A stretch of 64,000 nucleotides of DNA from Nansenia antarctica (lineage: Eukaryota > Chordata > Actinopteri > Argentiniformes > Microstomatidae): contig OZ022345.1 of assembly GCA_963989245.1 (NCBI GenBank), forward strand, positions 31,386,187-31,450,186, given 5' to 3'. The translations under genes and the position numbers were made by a program. The notes below the pieces were generated by a model. That model did no database searches. It saw only the letters and a list, made by a program, of their open reading frames with translations, and was not told the origin of the DNA. This document shows positions 22,540-32,765 of the stretch, piece by piece (positions within the stretch are counted from its first letter, which is position 1; each line of letters begins with the position of its first letter).

Positions 22540-23114
22540 TGTCATGGTTTCTTAGGTTTTCATTTTAGAGACATCTAGTGGACATTTTATGACATTACAT
22601 TTGTTACTGCCTTTATTCAGTTTCGGTTTTGATTAGTCACATGACGAACATTAGTCACATGACGTGAGCACACTGTTCAGACGTGATAGCTCGTGCAACA
22701 GCTAGTTGAGAGAAAAAGCTCCGGAGAATCTCTTTGTTTACATTCTTGCCCTGGAAAAGGCTTTGCTTGTAAGTTGCCTTTTCTTTTCTTGTTTAACTAC
22801 AATGTATAATGTATATGTTTATAAATACATAGCTTATATTATTTAAGTATAACTATTTGTATTGCTATATTGATATTATATGTTGGCTACATACTGTTGA
22901 TGTTGAAAGTGTAACAGTATAGTTTTGAGCATTACAGTAATTGTACTCTTATGTTTATTTACAGTTTTACAAAATAACCAAACGACCACTCATGTTTCTG
23001 AGGGTTGAGTAAAGAACTAAACTTTACTCCAGCGTCTGAGGATTCATTTGTGTGTCAGTGTGTGTTCGCTATCTGTGGAAGTTGCGCCCTGGTTACGCGC
23101 AGTGGGAACAGAGT
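22540..23114 (+). repeat. 5' LTR of the BEL/Pao element
   Basis: Starts TGTCATGGTTTCTTAGG. Twin GTCACATGAC palindromes (about 22636 and 22656) stand near the 5' third. Further in, a GTAAGT donor (22769-22774) and a TTTATTTACAG acceptor (to 22964) could define a 196-bp intron within the LTR leader. Apart from the last two bases no difference from the 3' LTR was seen. Confidence 0.9.
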
Positions 23115-23221
23115 AGTAAAAAAGCAACCACTCAGCGGGCGGATCGACTCAAGGAGAGAGATCTTCAGCGCAAGCACTGCTCCCCATCATCCTTGCTCAC
23201 GCCAAGCACACAGCAATATTC

Positions 23222-26200
23222 ATGATGGAAGAGTTGAGCAGTGCTGAGACAAGGTCAGTGGCCTCTAGCACATCTAGGTCTTTTAAATCAACAGCCAGTA
23301 GGGCAGCTGTCAATGCACGTGTCAAAGTGGAAGTAGCACGCACACGTGCTGGCTATGCAAAAATGGAATCAGAGATTATGATCGAAAAAGCCCAAATGGA
23401 AGCAAAATTAAAGAACTTGCTGCATGAGAAAGAAGTGGCAGAAGCCATCGCTGAAGCTAATGTTCTTGAAGCAGCAGCGGAGGAAGAAAACAACGGTATC
23501 GAAGCTGTCATTCATGCCACTGTTGACCGCACACGCCAGTACGTAGAACAACAGTCACAGCTACCACTATCTGCCGAAGATGTTAACGACTCTATAGCCA
23601 ATCTGGAACCGATAGTCCATAGGCTGAGATCCTCCTCACCACCCAGACAGCGTCTGACTGTTTCATACGAGAGACAGCACTCCTCCACCGTGAAGCATGA
23701 GCACAGCTCTCCATCACTGCGACCTAGTAGGCCAAAGACATCAGAGCAGCTCACACCCAGCAGGCCCAAGGGTTCACCATACAAACCAACAGGAAGCGGT
23801 GACACAACCGACATCAGTGATGTGGCTCGGTACCTAGCACGCAGAGACCTCGTAACCTCCGGTCTCACCAAGTTCGATGATCACCCAGAAAATTACTGGG
23901 CATGGAAGTCGTCCTTCAAGAACGCCATTGACGGACTACTACTCAGTGCTAATGAAGAGATGGACCTCATGATTAAGTGGTTAGGGAGTGAATCTGCAAA
24001 GCACGTGAAACGAATAAGAGCAGTACATGTAAGTCATTCATCTCAAGGTCTATGCAAAGCTTGGGAACGCTTAGAAGAGTGCTTCGGGTCTCCAGAGGTA
24101 ATTGAAAAGTCCCTCTTCGACAGGCTGGAGGACTTCCCAAAGATCAGCAATAAAGATCCTGTGAAGCTGAGAGAGCTAAGTGACCTTCTCCAAGAGTTGG
24201 AAGCAGCCATGTTCGAAGGTTACCTGCCTGGTTTGAGCTATCTGGACACTTCACGCGGCATTTTGCCCATCGTAGACAAGTTGCCCTACAACATCCAAGA
24301 GAAATGGATATCACAGGGTTCCAGATACAAAGCCGAGCGACAGGTAGTTTTTCCCCCATTCACATTCTTCTGCGAGTTCATCACCAAAGAGGCACGAGCT
24401 CGCAATGACCCAAGCTTCAGGCTATCGATGAGTAACACAGCCCAGATGAAGTCAGAGCAGCCATTCAAGAGACAAAGTAAGAGCATGGTCTCTGCACATA
24501 AGACAGACGTCTCTCACGAGAAAGACACACAACACGGTTCAGGCCGAACAGCAGTGGACATAAAAAAACTATGCCCTCTCCATAAGAAGCCACACCCCCT
24601 AACACGCTGCAGAGGTTTCAGAAGCAAGCCCCTCGAGGAGCGCAAGGCCTTCCTCAAAGACAACGGTGTCTGCTTCAGATGTTGTTCCACAACTACTCAT
24701 CTAGCCAAGAACTGCACCACAGCCATCAAGTGCATGGAATGTGAGAGTAACAGCCACACCACGGCTCTTCATCCAGGACCTCCGCCTTCAGCCCCATCTG
24801 AGGATGGCGGGGAGGGAGAAGGAGGATCAGACCAATCTGCAGTCACCTCAAATTGCACAGAAGTCTGTGGAGAGGGTCAAAGCGGCAGATCTTGCTCGAA
24901 GATTTGCCTGGTGAATATATTCCCAGAAGCACACCCAGAGAGAGCAACCAGAGCATACGTTGTGCTGGATGATCAAAGCAACAGGTCGCTTGCACGGTCT
25001 GAATTCTTTGATATGTTCCACATCAAGGGGTCAGATTCAGCATTCACACTTCGTACATGTGCAGGTACAACTCAGATGACAGGAAGGAGAGCCACAGGCT
25101 TTGTGGTGGAATCTGTGGATGGAGCTACAACAGTGACACTACCTACACTAATAGAGTGTAACAACATTCCCACCGAAAGAGCTGAGATACCTACGCCAGA
25201 AGCAGCGTTGCATCATTCCCACCTCAAGCCCATAGCATATGGTATACCACCTTTGGATTCTAAAGCACAGATCCTTCTCTTGCTAGGCCGAGACATCCTT
25301 AGAGTTCATAAAGTGCGGGAGCAACGGAACGGTCCACATGACGCCCCCTACGCACAACGACTCGACCTGGGATGGGTCATCATAGGAGAAGTCTGCCTAG
25401 AGGCAGCCCACAAGCCTTCAGACATCCAAAGCTACCGCACCAATGTGCTTGAGAACCAACGCCCTTCATTCTTCAGCCCATGTCCGAACAGGATCCAGGT
25501 GAAGGAGCAATATGTTCCGAAGCCAGCACATCAAATTGCCCCAGCGCAAGGCACCCACAGTATCCGGGAATGCAACTTAGGGAGCACCATCTTCAACACG
25601 TCCGGGGATGACAACAAGATTGGACTCTCTATTGAAGACAGACTGTTCTTAAAGGTCATGGACAAAGAAATGTATATGGATGACTGCAACAGCTGGGTGG
25701 CACCATTGCCATTCAGAACACCCCGTCAGCAACTCCCTCACAGCCGAGGCCAGGCCCTCACACGACTTACCTCTCTTCAAAACACACTGGAGAAAAGGCC
25801 CGAGATGAAGAGGCACTTCATCGCGTTCATGCAGAACATCTTCGACCGTGATCATGCTGAGCTGGCTCCTACATTGGAGAACGGACAAGAATGTTGGTAC
25901 TTACCTATCTTCGGGGTTTATCACCCTCAGAAGCCAGGCCAGATTCGAGTCGTCTTCGATTCCAGTGCAAAATGGAAAGGCGTGTCACTGAACGATGTTC
26001 TCCTTTCTGGTCCGGACTTAAATAACAGCCTCTTAGGAGTACTGGTGCGATTCAGACGAGAACCGATCGCTGTCACTGTGGACATAGAACAAATGTTTCA
26101 CAGCTTCGTTGTGAAAGAAGACCACAGGAACTTTCTCCGCTTTCTGTGGTACGAGGACAACGATCCTAGGAACGACATATGTGAGTACCGCATGAAGGTT

Positions 26201-28693
26201 CACGTATTCGGGAACAGTCCCTCTCCTGCGGTGGCAATCTATGGTCTCAGACGTGCTGCAGCTCATGGTGAAGAAGAATTTGGGTCTGACGCCAAACAGT
26301 TCATCGAAAGAGAGTTCTACGTTGACGACGGACTCCTGTCAAGGCCCACAGCACGTGAAGCCATCGACCTACTGAAGCGGACACAGGAGATGCTTGCTGT
26401 GTCGAACCTGCGACTTCACAAAGTTGCTTCCAACAGCCAGGAGGTTATGGAAGCATTCTCTGCTGAGGACCGAGCAAAGGGACTCAAAGACCTAAACTTG
26501 GATGTCGATCCCACTCCTATTCAACGGAGCCTTGGAGTGAGTTGGGATCTGAAGAAAGATGTCTTCACGTTTCAAGTAGCAGAATCCACAAAGCCTTTCA
26601 CACGTAGGGGTGTTCTAGCTACTGTCAACGGCCTCTTCGATCCACTTGGATTCGTTGCACCAGTTACGATACAGGGAAAGATCCTGTTACGAGAGCTCAC
26701 AAACGAAGCCTCCGACTGGGACTCTCCTCTTCCTCCAGAAAGGGAAGATGAGTGGAACGCTTGGAGAAGCTCTCTTCAAGACCTCAGGCAGTTGGAGATC
26801 CCAAGAACCTATTCTGCTTCTACAATCTCAACAGCCATAAGAAAGGAGCTACACGTGTTCTCAGACGCTTCAGTGAAGGCTATTGCAGCAGTCGCCTATC
26901 TCCAAGTAATTGATGTTGAGCAAAAATGTCAAGTAGGATTTGTCCTTGGAAAAGCTAAGTTAACTCCACAGTCGGCTCACACTATCCCAAGATTGGAGTT
27001 GGGAGCTGCCGTGTTGGGTGTGGAAGTCGCTGAGCTAGTCACAAGCGAGCTAGATATAGCTCTGGATGCTGTAAAGTTCTATACAGATAGCCGAGTTGTC
27101 CTAGGATACATCAGCAACCAGACAAGAAGGTTCTATGTATATGTGAGCAACAGAGTGCAGCGTATACGGCGGTCTTCTGAACCAACCCAGTGGCACTACA
27201 TCTCCACAAGCCATAACCCAGCTGACCTTGGCACACGTTCTGTGCCTGCAGCTATGCTAGGTGAGACAACCTGGCTTAGAGGACCAACGTTTCTGCTACA
27301 AGTAGAGGAACCATCATCACCTGAAGTCTTTGACCTCATCAACCCGGACTCAGACATAGAGGTACGGGCACACATCACCAACCTGCCCAACGACAGAACA
27401 CACCTTGGATCTCACAGATTCGAGCGTTTTTCCTCATGGAAGCGACTTGTGAGAGCAACAAGTTCACTCATCCACATCGTGGAATCCTGTAAGGCTACCA
27501 GCAAAGATCAGGATCAAACTTGCAGTTCATGGCATCACTGCAAGCAGCCTCGCACAGCTGAAGAACTGACAAAAGCTGAACTCATCATCATCAAATGCGT
27601 GCAAGGAGAGGCTTACAAGGACGAACTTGCGTGCATAGCAAGTGGAAAGGACATCTCAAGAAGTAGTCCTCTGAAGAAACTCAATCCCTATTGCGACGAA
27701 GAAGGCCTCCTGAGAATAGGGGGACGGCTCAGACATTCAGATCTTGCCTACAAGGAAAAACACCCTCTTGTTATTCCGGGAGGGAAACACATCGCAAAGC
27801 TACTTGTGGAACACCATCACCAAAGGGTGATGCACCAAGGCCGAGTCTTTACCGAAGGCGCTGTCCGCACTGCAGGGTACTGGATCATGGGAGCAAGACG
27901 ACTGATCAAAGGCATCCTTCACGACTGTGTAACCTGCAAGAAGCTCAGAGGCAGAGTGACGGAACAGATGATGGCCGACCTACCTGTTGATCGCCTGAGT
28001 ACTGAACCCCCATTCACCTACGTGGGACTGGACGTCTTCGGCCCCTGGCATGTAAGCACAAGACGCACAAGAGGAGGACAGGCAAACAGTAAAAGATGGG
28101 CTGTTCTTTTCACATGTCTAAGTACGCGCGCTGTCCACATCGAATTGATTGAGTCAATGGACACATCATGCTTTATCAATGCGCTACGCAGGTTCTTTAG
28201 TCTAAGAGGACCTGCCAAACAGATTAGATCAGATTGTGGAACAAATTTCACAGGCGCATGCCGAGAGCTGAACATTCTGCTGACCGACCCCAACATGCCT
28301 AGCATTCGAAAGTACCTGGGAGAAGAGGGCTGCTCATGGGTCTTCAACCCACCTCATTCATCCCACATGGGGGGCTCCTGGGAAAGGATGATAGGGATAT
28401 CAAGGCGCATACTTGACTCCATGCTGCTCAAGGCTTGCCCTTCTCGCCTGACTCATGAAGTTCTCTCCACCCTGATGGCAGAGGTTACAGCCATAATCAA
28501 CGCCAGACCTCTCACCCCCATCTCAATGGACCCAGACTCTCCTTTTCTTCTAACACCAGCTATGCTTCTTACGCAGAAGATGTGCACTCCACTTCCTCCT
28601 CCGGGAAATTTCAGTGATACGGACCTCCACAGACAGCAGTGGAAACAGATTCAGCACCTTGCAAATACTTTCTGGAGCCGATGGAGACATTAA
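23222..28693 (+). CDS. BEL/Pao gag-pol polyprotein (interrupted near the end)
   Basis: 1823 codons. The N-terminus (1-100) is a charged, alanine/glutamate-rich coiled coil. A DUF1759-like gag region follows at about 215-395 (FDDHPENYWAWKSSF). Cys/His knuckles are at about 484-510 (CFRCC, CMEC). The aspartic protease is near 580 (LDDQSNRS). Reverse transcriptase spans about 890-1060, with VTVDIEQMFH and YVDD (about 1032). RNase H begins near 1210 (FSDASV). The HHCC zinc finger of the integrase is near 1530-1570, and the integrase core is at 1598-1720 (GLDVFGPW, SDCGTNF, GGSWERM). The frame stops at an in-frame TAA (28691-28693). The C-terminal domain continues in the same frame to 28945. The start ATG pair at 23222 or 23225 follows the 5' LTR by about 110 bp. 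The products would form cytoplasmic particles and integrate cDNA. Confidence 0.95.
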   Translation: MMEELSSAETRSVASSTSRSFKSTASRAAVNARVKVEVARTRAGYAKMESEIMIEKAQMEAKLKNLLHEKEVAEAIAEANVLEAAAEEENNGIEAVIHATVDRTRQYVEQQSQLPLSAEDVNDSIANLEPIVHRLRSSSPPRQRLTVSYERQHSSTVKHEHSSPSLRPSRPKTSEQLTPSRPKGSPYKPTGSGDTTDISDVARYLARRDLVTSGLTKFDDHPENYWAWKSSFKNAIDGLLLSANEEMDLMIKWLGSESAKHVKRIRAVHVSHSSQGLCKAWERLEECFGSPEVIEKSLFDRLEDFPKISNKDPVKLRELSDLLQELEAAMFEGYLPGLSYLDTSRGILPIVDKLPYNIQEKWISQGSRYKAERQVVFPPFTFFCEFITKEARARNDPSFRLSMSNTAQMKSEQPFKRQSKSMVSAHKTDVSHEKDTQHGSGRTAVDIKKLCPLHKKPHPLTRCRGFRSKPLEERKAFLKDNGVCFRCCSTTTHLAKNCTTAIKCMECESNSHTTALHPGPPPSAPSEDGGEGEGGSDQSAVTSNCTEVCGEGQSGRSCSKICLVNIFPEAHPERATRAYVVLDDQSNRSLARSEFFDMFHIKGSDSAFTLRTCAGTTQMTGRRATGFVVESVDGATTVTLPTLIECNNIPTERAEIPTPEAALHHSHLKPIAYGIPPLDSKAQILLLLGRDILRVHKVREQRNGPHDAPYAQRLDLGWVIIGEVCLEAAHKPSDIQSYRTNVLENQRPSFFSPCPNRIQVKEQYVPKPAHQIAPAQGTHSIRECNLGSTIFNTSGDDNKIGLSIEDRLFLKVMDKEMYMDDCNSWVAPLPFRTPRQQLPHSRGQALTRLTSLQNTLEKRPEMKRHFIAFMQNIFDRDHAELAPTLENGQECWYLPIFGVYHPQKPGQIRVVFDSSAKWKGVSLNDVLLSGPDLNNSLLGVLVRFRREPIAVTVDIEQMFHSFVVKEDHRNFLRFLWYEDNDPRNDICEYRMKVHVFGNSPSPAVAIYGLRRAAAHGEEEFGSDAKQFIEREFYVDDGLLSRPTAREAIDLLKRTQEMLAVSNLRLHKVASNSQEVMEAFSAEDRAKGLKDLNLDVDPTPIQRSLGVSWDLKKDVFTFQVAESTKPFTRRGVLATVNGLFDPLGFVAPVTIQGKILLRELTNEASDWDSPLPPEREDEWNAWRSSLQDLRQLEIPRTYSASTISTAIRKELHVFSDASVKAIAAVAYLQVIDVEQKCQVGFVLGKAKLTPQSAHTIPRLELGAAVLGVEVAELVTSELDIALDAVKFYTDSRVVLGYISNQTRRFYVYVSNRVQRIRRSSEPTQWHYISTSHNPADLGTRSVPAAMLGETTWLRGPTFLLQVEEPSSPEVFDLINPDSDIEVRAHITNLPNDRTHLGSHRFERFSSWKRLVRATSSLIHIVESCKATSKDQDQTCSSWHHCKQPRTAEELTKAELIIIKCVQGEAYKDELACIASGKDISRSSPLKKLNPYCDEEGLLRIGGRLRHSDLAYKEKHPLVIPGGKHIAKLLVEHHHQRVMHQGRVFTEGAVRTAGYWIMGARRLIKGILHDCVTCKKLRGRVTEQMMADLPVDRLSTEPPFTYVGLDVFGPWHVSTRRTRGGQANSKRWAVLFTCLSTRAVHIELIESMDTSCFINALRRFFSLRGPAKQIRSDCGTNFTGACRELNILLTDPNMPSIRKYLGEEGCSWVFNPPHSSHMGGSWERMIGISRRILDSMLLKACPSRLTHEVLSTLMAEVTAIINARPLTPISMDPDSPFLLTPAMLLTQKMCTPLPPPGNFSDTDLHRQQWKQIQHLANTFWSRWRH

Positions 28694-28945
28694 TACCTCA
28701 CGACACTACAGAGTCGCAGCAAGTGGCAAGAGGAACGTCCGAACCTCAAAGTAGGGGATTTGGTCCTTCTCAAAGATGCTCAAGCTAAGCGCAACGACTG
28801 GCCCTTAGGACTAGTCAGCCAGACATTCCCTGACAAGGACGGGAAGATCAGAAGAATCGAAGTGAAGATCACCAAACATGGGACGGCTAAAACGTTCTTG
28901 AGACCAATATCTGAGACAGTGCTTCTCATGTCGCCAAAGGACTGA
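28694..28945 (+). pseudogene. Severed C-terminus of the BEL/Pao polyprotein
   Basis: Same frame as the gag-pol, directly after its TAA stop. It reads RPNLKVGDLVLLKDAQAKRN and WPLGLVSQTFPDKDGKIRR, a DUF5641-type tail found after the integrase core. It ends at TGA 28943-28945. The single stop is the only lesion noticed in the element. Confidence 0.85.
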
Positions 28946-28995
28946 GTATCCCTGAGTTAGTTCATAGTGGTATTTCCTCCATACCAGACGGGGAG

Positions 28996-29570
28996 TGTCA
29001 TGGTTTCTTAGGTTTTCATTTTAGAGACATCTAGTGGACATTTTATGACATTACATTTGTTACTGCCTTTATTCAGTTTCGGTTTTGATTAGTCACATGA
29101 CGAACATTAGTCACATGACGTGAGCACACTGTTCAGACGTGATAGCTCGTGCAACAGCTAGTTGAGAGAAAAAGCTCCGGAGAATCTCTTTGTTTACATT
29201 CTTGCCCTGGAAAAGGCTTTGCTTGTAAGTTGCCTTTTCTTTTCTTGTTTAACTACAATGTATAATGTATATGTTTATAAATACATAGCTTATATTATTT
29301 AAGTATAACTATTTGTATTGCTATATTGATATTATATGTTGGCTACATACTGTTGATGTTGAAAGTGTAACAGTATAGTTTTGAGCATTACAGTAATTGT
29401 ACTCTTATGTTTATTTACAGTTTTACAAAATAACCAAACGACCACTCATGTTTCTGAGGGTTGAGTAAAGAACTAAACTTTACTCCAGCGTCTGAGGATT
29501 CATTTGTGTGTCAGTGTGTGTTCGCTATCTGTGGAAGTTGCGCCCTGGTTACGCGCAGTGGGAACAGAAT
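28996..29570 (+). repeat. 3' LTR of the BEL/Pao element
   Basis: Same length as the 5' LTR and apparently identical except near the last bases (AACAGAAT here, AACAGAGT at the 5' copy). Confidence 0.9.
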
Positions 29571-30212
29571 ACATGTCTAACCGCACTAGTAATGCCTAAC
29601 AAAACTGCTAGTGCCATATAGCTGATCTAGCTCGTATTTGGTTGCTAGTAGGCTATGCTAATTCTATTGCTAATACAGAGAATGTCTCATAAGGTGCTAA
29701 CATTCTTATCAGAAAAGCTGGCTGTGTTTGACCTTGGGAGAACGCAATGTTGCTGTTTGGCCACTCACGGGAAAACTTGGATGACTTTGACTTACTTTTC
29801 TCTTCTTAGAAAAAAAAAATCCTTATATCCATCTTGGTGGATGATCTAAATATCGTCTTGCCTCAGTCTGAATGTTTTGAATCTGCGTGCGTGTCTGATG
29901 CTGCGTGCCGTTAAAAACAGAAGTAAAACGCGGAGTGGATTTCTGGATATGGGCAATCCCCTACTCATAAAGTGGAACGGATTTGATTGTGAAGCAATGA
30001 AAATAACGCTGACCAGTCATGCAACATATTTTTTATGGCAAATGTGGGGGGGTCCAAACGACCTTGTTTCAAATATATGGTGGTGACGCCCATGGCCCTG
30101 CGTATCACGTAGACCACTACACCACTGCAGCAGACCAAATTAGAGACTGGAGGCATCAACTTTACACACACCGCCCGAGGGCCTGAGGAGGTCACATGAT
30201 GATGGAGATCAC

Positions 30213-30343
30213 GGGCGCGTTCGTAAATTCGCTGGAGCGCACACTGGGGTTCGACGCCATAAAGGGACCAAGTCATTTGATTGGACAAGAGGCAGTCACG
30301 TGGCCACTCTGGCGCTCTCAGAGCGAATTTACGAACGCGGCCC
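30213..30343. mobile_element. Short palindromic MITE, copy 1
   Basis: GCGCGTTCGTAAATTCGCT at the left and AGCGAATTTACGAACGCG at the right form inverted ends about 130 bp apart. The core CAAGTCATTTGATTGGACA is shared with the copy at 62592-62729. No frame. Confidence 0.75.
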
Positions 30344-30879
30344 ACCTGCTGCTAGAATAATATCCACCGCGACTCCCAATGCTGTAACATCTGTACCAAT
30401 AACACCATAACCCAGACATTAACCCTTTAACCACAGGTCGTCTGTCTTTGCAGTGTCGAGTCGGAAAGGTGCCTGTTACGAATAATTACCACCACATCCT
30501 GAGTTAATGTACACTGGATATAAAAACACACACTTGCACACCTGTGACTGACATTGTTTCCTATGCTACTGTTGTATACCATATCTGCCATTTACCCCAC
30601 GCTTTTATCCAGAGCTTACCAGACGTACATTGCTGAGTGCAGTCACGTTTCAGGATGTGTATATTGACATTCATATTGACATTCATATTGACACTCATGT
30701 GTATGACAACAAATGAATCACAGAGTTTCACTCCTGACCGCATCCTCCTACAGTGAAGGAAACCGCCTGTACAGTTGGTTAAAGCACTTTGAGCTGCAAC
30801 GATTGCAGGAAAAGTGCTGCTACATACAAATAAAGGTTATTATTATTATAATATCATTCTGAATGACGTAATGACTCAC
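30344..30879. other. Intronic sequence with LINE/SINE-like tail
   Basis: A diverged copy of the CATTTA..GCTTTTATCCAGAGC teleost repeat lies at 30580-30640, followed by three TCATATTGACAT units. A retroposon-like tail (AAAGTGCTGCTACATACAAA, then (TTA)n) ends at 30850, just inside the exon 1 donor. No gene. Confidence 0.45.
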
Positions 30880-31044
30880 CATGGCGTTGGAGCAGTTCAG
30901 CAGACACAGCACCAGCAGCACGAACCACCTCCTCTGGTAGACTGTGTAACCCAGCGGCTGGTCCAGCTCCCCCGGGGCGGGTTCACTCTGGGGTCCGGCC
31001 GGGTCCAAGCCCGGGCCAGAAGGCTCCTCTTCATCTCCCATCAT
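30880..31044 (-). CDS. slc49a3: slc49a3 (MFSD7) exon 1 with start codon
   Basis: The minus strand encodes 55 residues beginning MMGDEEEPSG. An acidic, proline-rich cytosolic tail leads into YTVYQRRWFVLLVLCLLNCSNAM, the first transmembrane helix. The NCSNA motif is characteristic of SLC49 transporters. The exon ends ...GCCATG|GTGAGT, a consensus donor at 30879-30874, phase 0, and joins exon 2 at 319 to read NCSNAM-IWLTFAPVAD without a break. Two ATG codons stand in tandem at the start; either could initiate. The sequence upstream is GC-rich, in line with a 5' UTR. Transport substrate is not settled for this family member and none is claimed here. Confidence 0.85.
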
Positions 31045-31219
31045 GAGTATGGCGGTTCTGTTCTGTCTCTAACGCTGTCAGAACGTCTCCAGCAGGTCAC
31101 TGGGGCAGACTAACTCATGCATGGACTATGTCGTAAACACGTCTTCCTATGGAGCAACAACCCACCCGGCCGGTTTGTCTAAGCGGAGAAAAGTCAAAGT
31201 CAACACATGATCGCCTGTC

Positions 31220-31283
<64 letters not shown>

Positions 31284-31440
31284 TGCTGTCTGTCTGTCTG
31301 TCTGATGGTTCGGTAGGAGGAAGGCTGTAGGCTGGTCCGGGGAGGGAGGGAGGGAGGGAGGGAGGGGTCCTAGCGCCGGCGGGGTTCAGGGCTGGTCCCC
31401 GCGTGTCTTTGGAGTTGGTAATCAGTTGATATATACTGTA
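31045..31440 (-). promoter_or_regulatory. slc49a3: Probable slc49a3 5' UTR and promoter region
   Basis: Directly 5' of the exon 1 start on the minus strand. It is GC-rich near the gene and holds a (GT)n tract at 31219-31281 and (GGGA)n at 31340-31366. No TATA box or unambiguous initiator was found. A hAT begins at 31444, only 400 bp upstream of the start codon. Confidence 0.4.
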
Positions 31441-31943
31441 TATCAGTGGCGGCTGGCCGATAGAGGGCGCTGGGGCGCCGCCCCCACCGTCACTTCCTAG
31501 TTGCGATTTGTAAAAGTTTTTTTTTAAAATAAACATTGTTTATTCACAAAATGCGGCTGATATTCTGTCGGCGCCTATCAGCATTCATTAAAAATCCTCC
31601 AATACAATAAACATTTTTATCTGTGTGTGTGTGTGTGTGTGTGTGTAAAACTCACTGTTAAAATACATAGGGGGAGGAGTCGGGACGCCGGTCATTGCAA
31701 GTCTATGCCAGGACGAATACTTTTCGCTTACATGTGAGCTGTAGCAGCGCTCCAATTGGCTGTCTCTATTTCTTGGCCAGGGCGCACAAATGTGCGTCCC
31801 TGAATCTCCAGTTGTATTGCAGACAATGCATTATGCTGAGGACTCCCGACTTCCGGTTTTCCGGACTTCGGGCTTCCGGAGTATTTTAAATGAACATTCG
31901 TAATGTCTGTCTCTGATGTTCATGGTCAATTCATTGACTGCCA

Positions 31944-32007
31944 AAGACGCCAATTGGCGTCTTATAGAATAGTAACGTTGACTGCCAAAGACGCCAATTG
32001 GCGTCTT
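31944..32007. repeat. Twin 20-bp palindromes
   Basis: AAGACGCCAATTGGCGTCTT is perfectly self-complementary and occurs at 31944-31963 and 31988-32007, each preceded by TTGACTGCC. TGGCAGTCAAAATCAGCC at about 32571 echoes the same flank in inverse, so this may be one end of an old element; its borders were not resolved. Confidence 0.7.
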
Positions 32008-32765
32008 ATAGAAAAAGAAAAAAAAAATCGCGGGGATTGCGTTATTGACATGTTCTACACCTAGCGAGTGAATTTCAGACTTGGGTGTAATGTATTTCGG
32101 TCCCAGATGGGGGCAGTAGTTCGATAAAAGCCTGGAGAAGGAAGTGGCTTGCTGTGGGTTGTAGTAATGGCGAAACGGATCAGGGTATGTGCCAAACGCG
32201 GTGCGGAGCATTGCGGCGCGGAGCATTGCGGAGCATCACGGAGCATTCAAACAGTTCAGAGTCGGATGATACAGAAAAAGTGCAGAAAAAAATAAAATAA
32301 AAAAATCAGCAGAAAAAGCTCGTTTTCTCTGTTTATTGGTCAAAATCAGGTGTTTTTGCTGAAACCACCCTATGTTCTACGGCCGATTTCTAAACACTCA
32401 AAGAGGCTAGAAACAAACTTTCTTTTTCTGATGAAAGAAGAGAGTCTAAAGTTTTGGTAGATATGTTCAATATTTATGTAGTCCGAAAAGTCAATATTTG
32501 GTGGGTCTTCAAAGTTCAGCGAAAATGCCCCAAAAGTCTGGCAGTGTGGAGCTCTCCGCTCTGAACATGGCTGGCAGTCAAAATCAGCCTATTTTGTGCA
32601 ACTAATAATGTTCCCGCTAATGGGTTAACCAAGCAGCCTCGCACCTAACGTGCAAGCACCTATCTTCGAACTATTCATAGCAATATGCGCGGGGCAAGGC
32701 GGAGGTACGGGTAAACACGGCTCATGTTCTGTCATCAAAGGTAAGAGTTGGTTTTCTTTAACTCA

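Larger units (their letters stand above)
22540..29570 (+). mobile_element. BEL/Pao LTR retrotransposon, 7.0 kb
   Basis: Two 575-bp LTRs flank a single long gag-pol frame. The flanking ACATGT occurs at 22534-22539 and 29571-29576; the true duplication is 5 or 6 bp. A purine-rich tract (GACGGGGAG) precedes the 3' LTR. The domain order protease-RT-RNase H-integrase and the D-D-Q-S-N protease motif are those of BEL/Pao. Near-identity of the LTRs implies a recent insertion. Confidence 0.95.
21661..30094. mobile_element. hAT element containing a BEL/Pao insertion
   Basis: Ends CATGGGCGTCA and TGACGCCCATG are perfect inverses, flanked by the perfect 8-bp duplication GCCCTGCG (21653-21660 and 30095-30102). 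Without the nested LTR element it is about 1.4 kb. No transposase motif was recognised in the remaining parts (21661-22533, 29577-30094). Confidence 0.85.
320..30879 (-). other. slc49a3: slc49a3 intron 1 (about 30.5 kb), transposon-filled
   Basis: The span between the donor at 30879 and the acceptor at 320-321. No further coding exon of the transporter was seen inside, and none is needed because exons 1 and 2 are contiguous in the protein family. The content is listed in the separate entries: microsatellites, at least two LINE insertions, a 9.8-kb IS3EU-like transposon, several hAT elements and a BEL/Pao element. Confidence 0.75.

Noticed and set aside
31868..32632. piggyBac element between TTAA-like sites around the twin palindromes
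   Set aside because: The right side has GGGTTAA but the left has no TTAA and the ends do not pair well enough.
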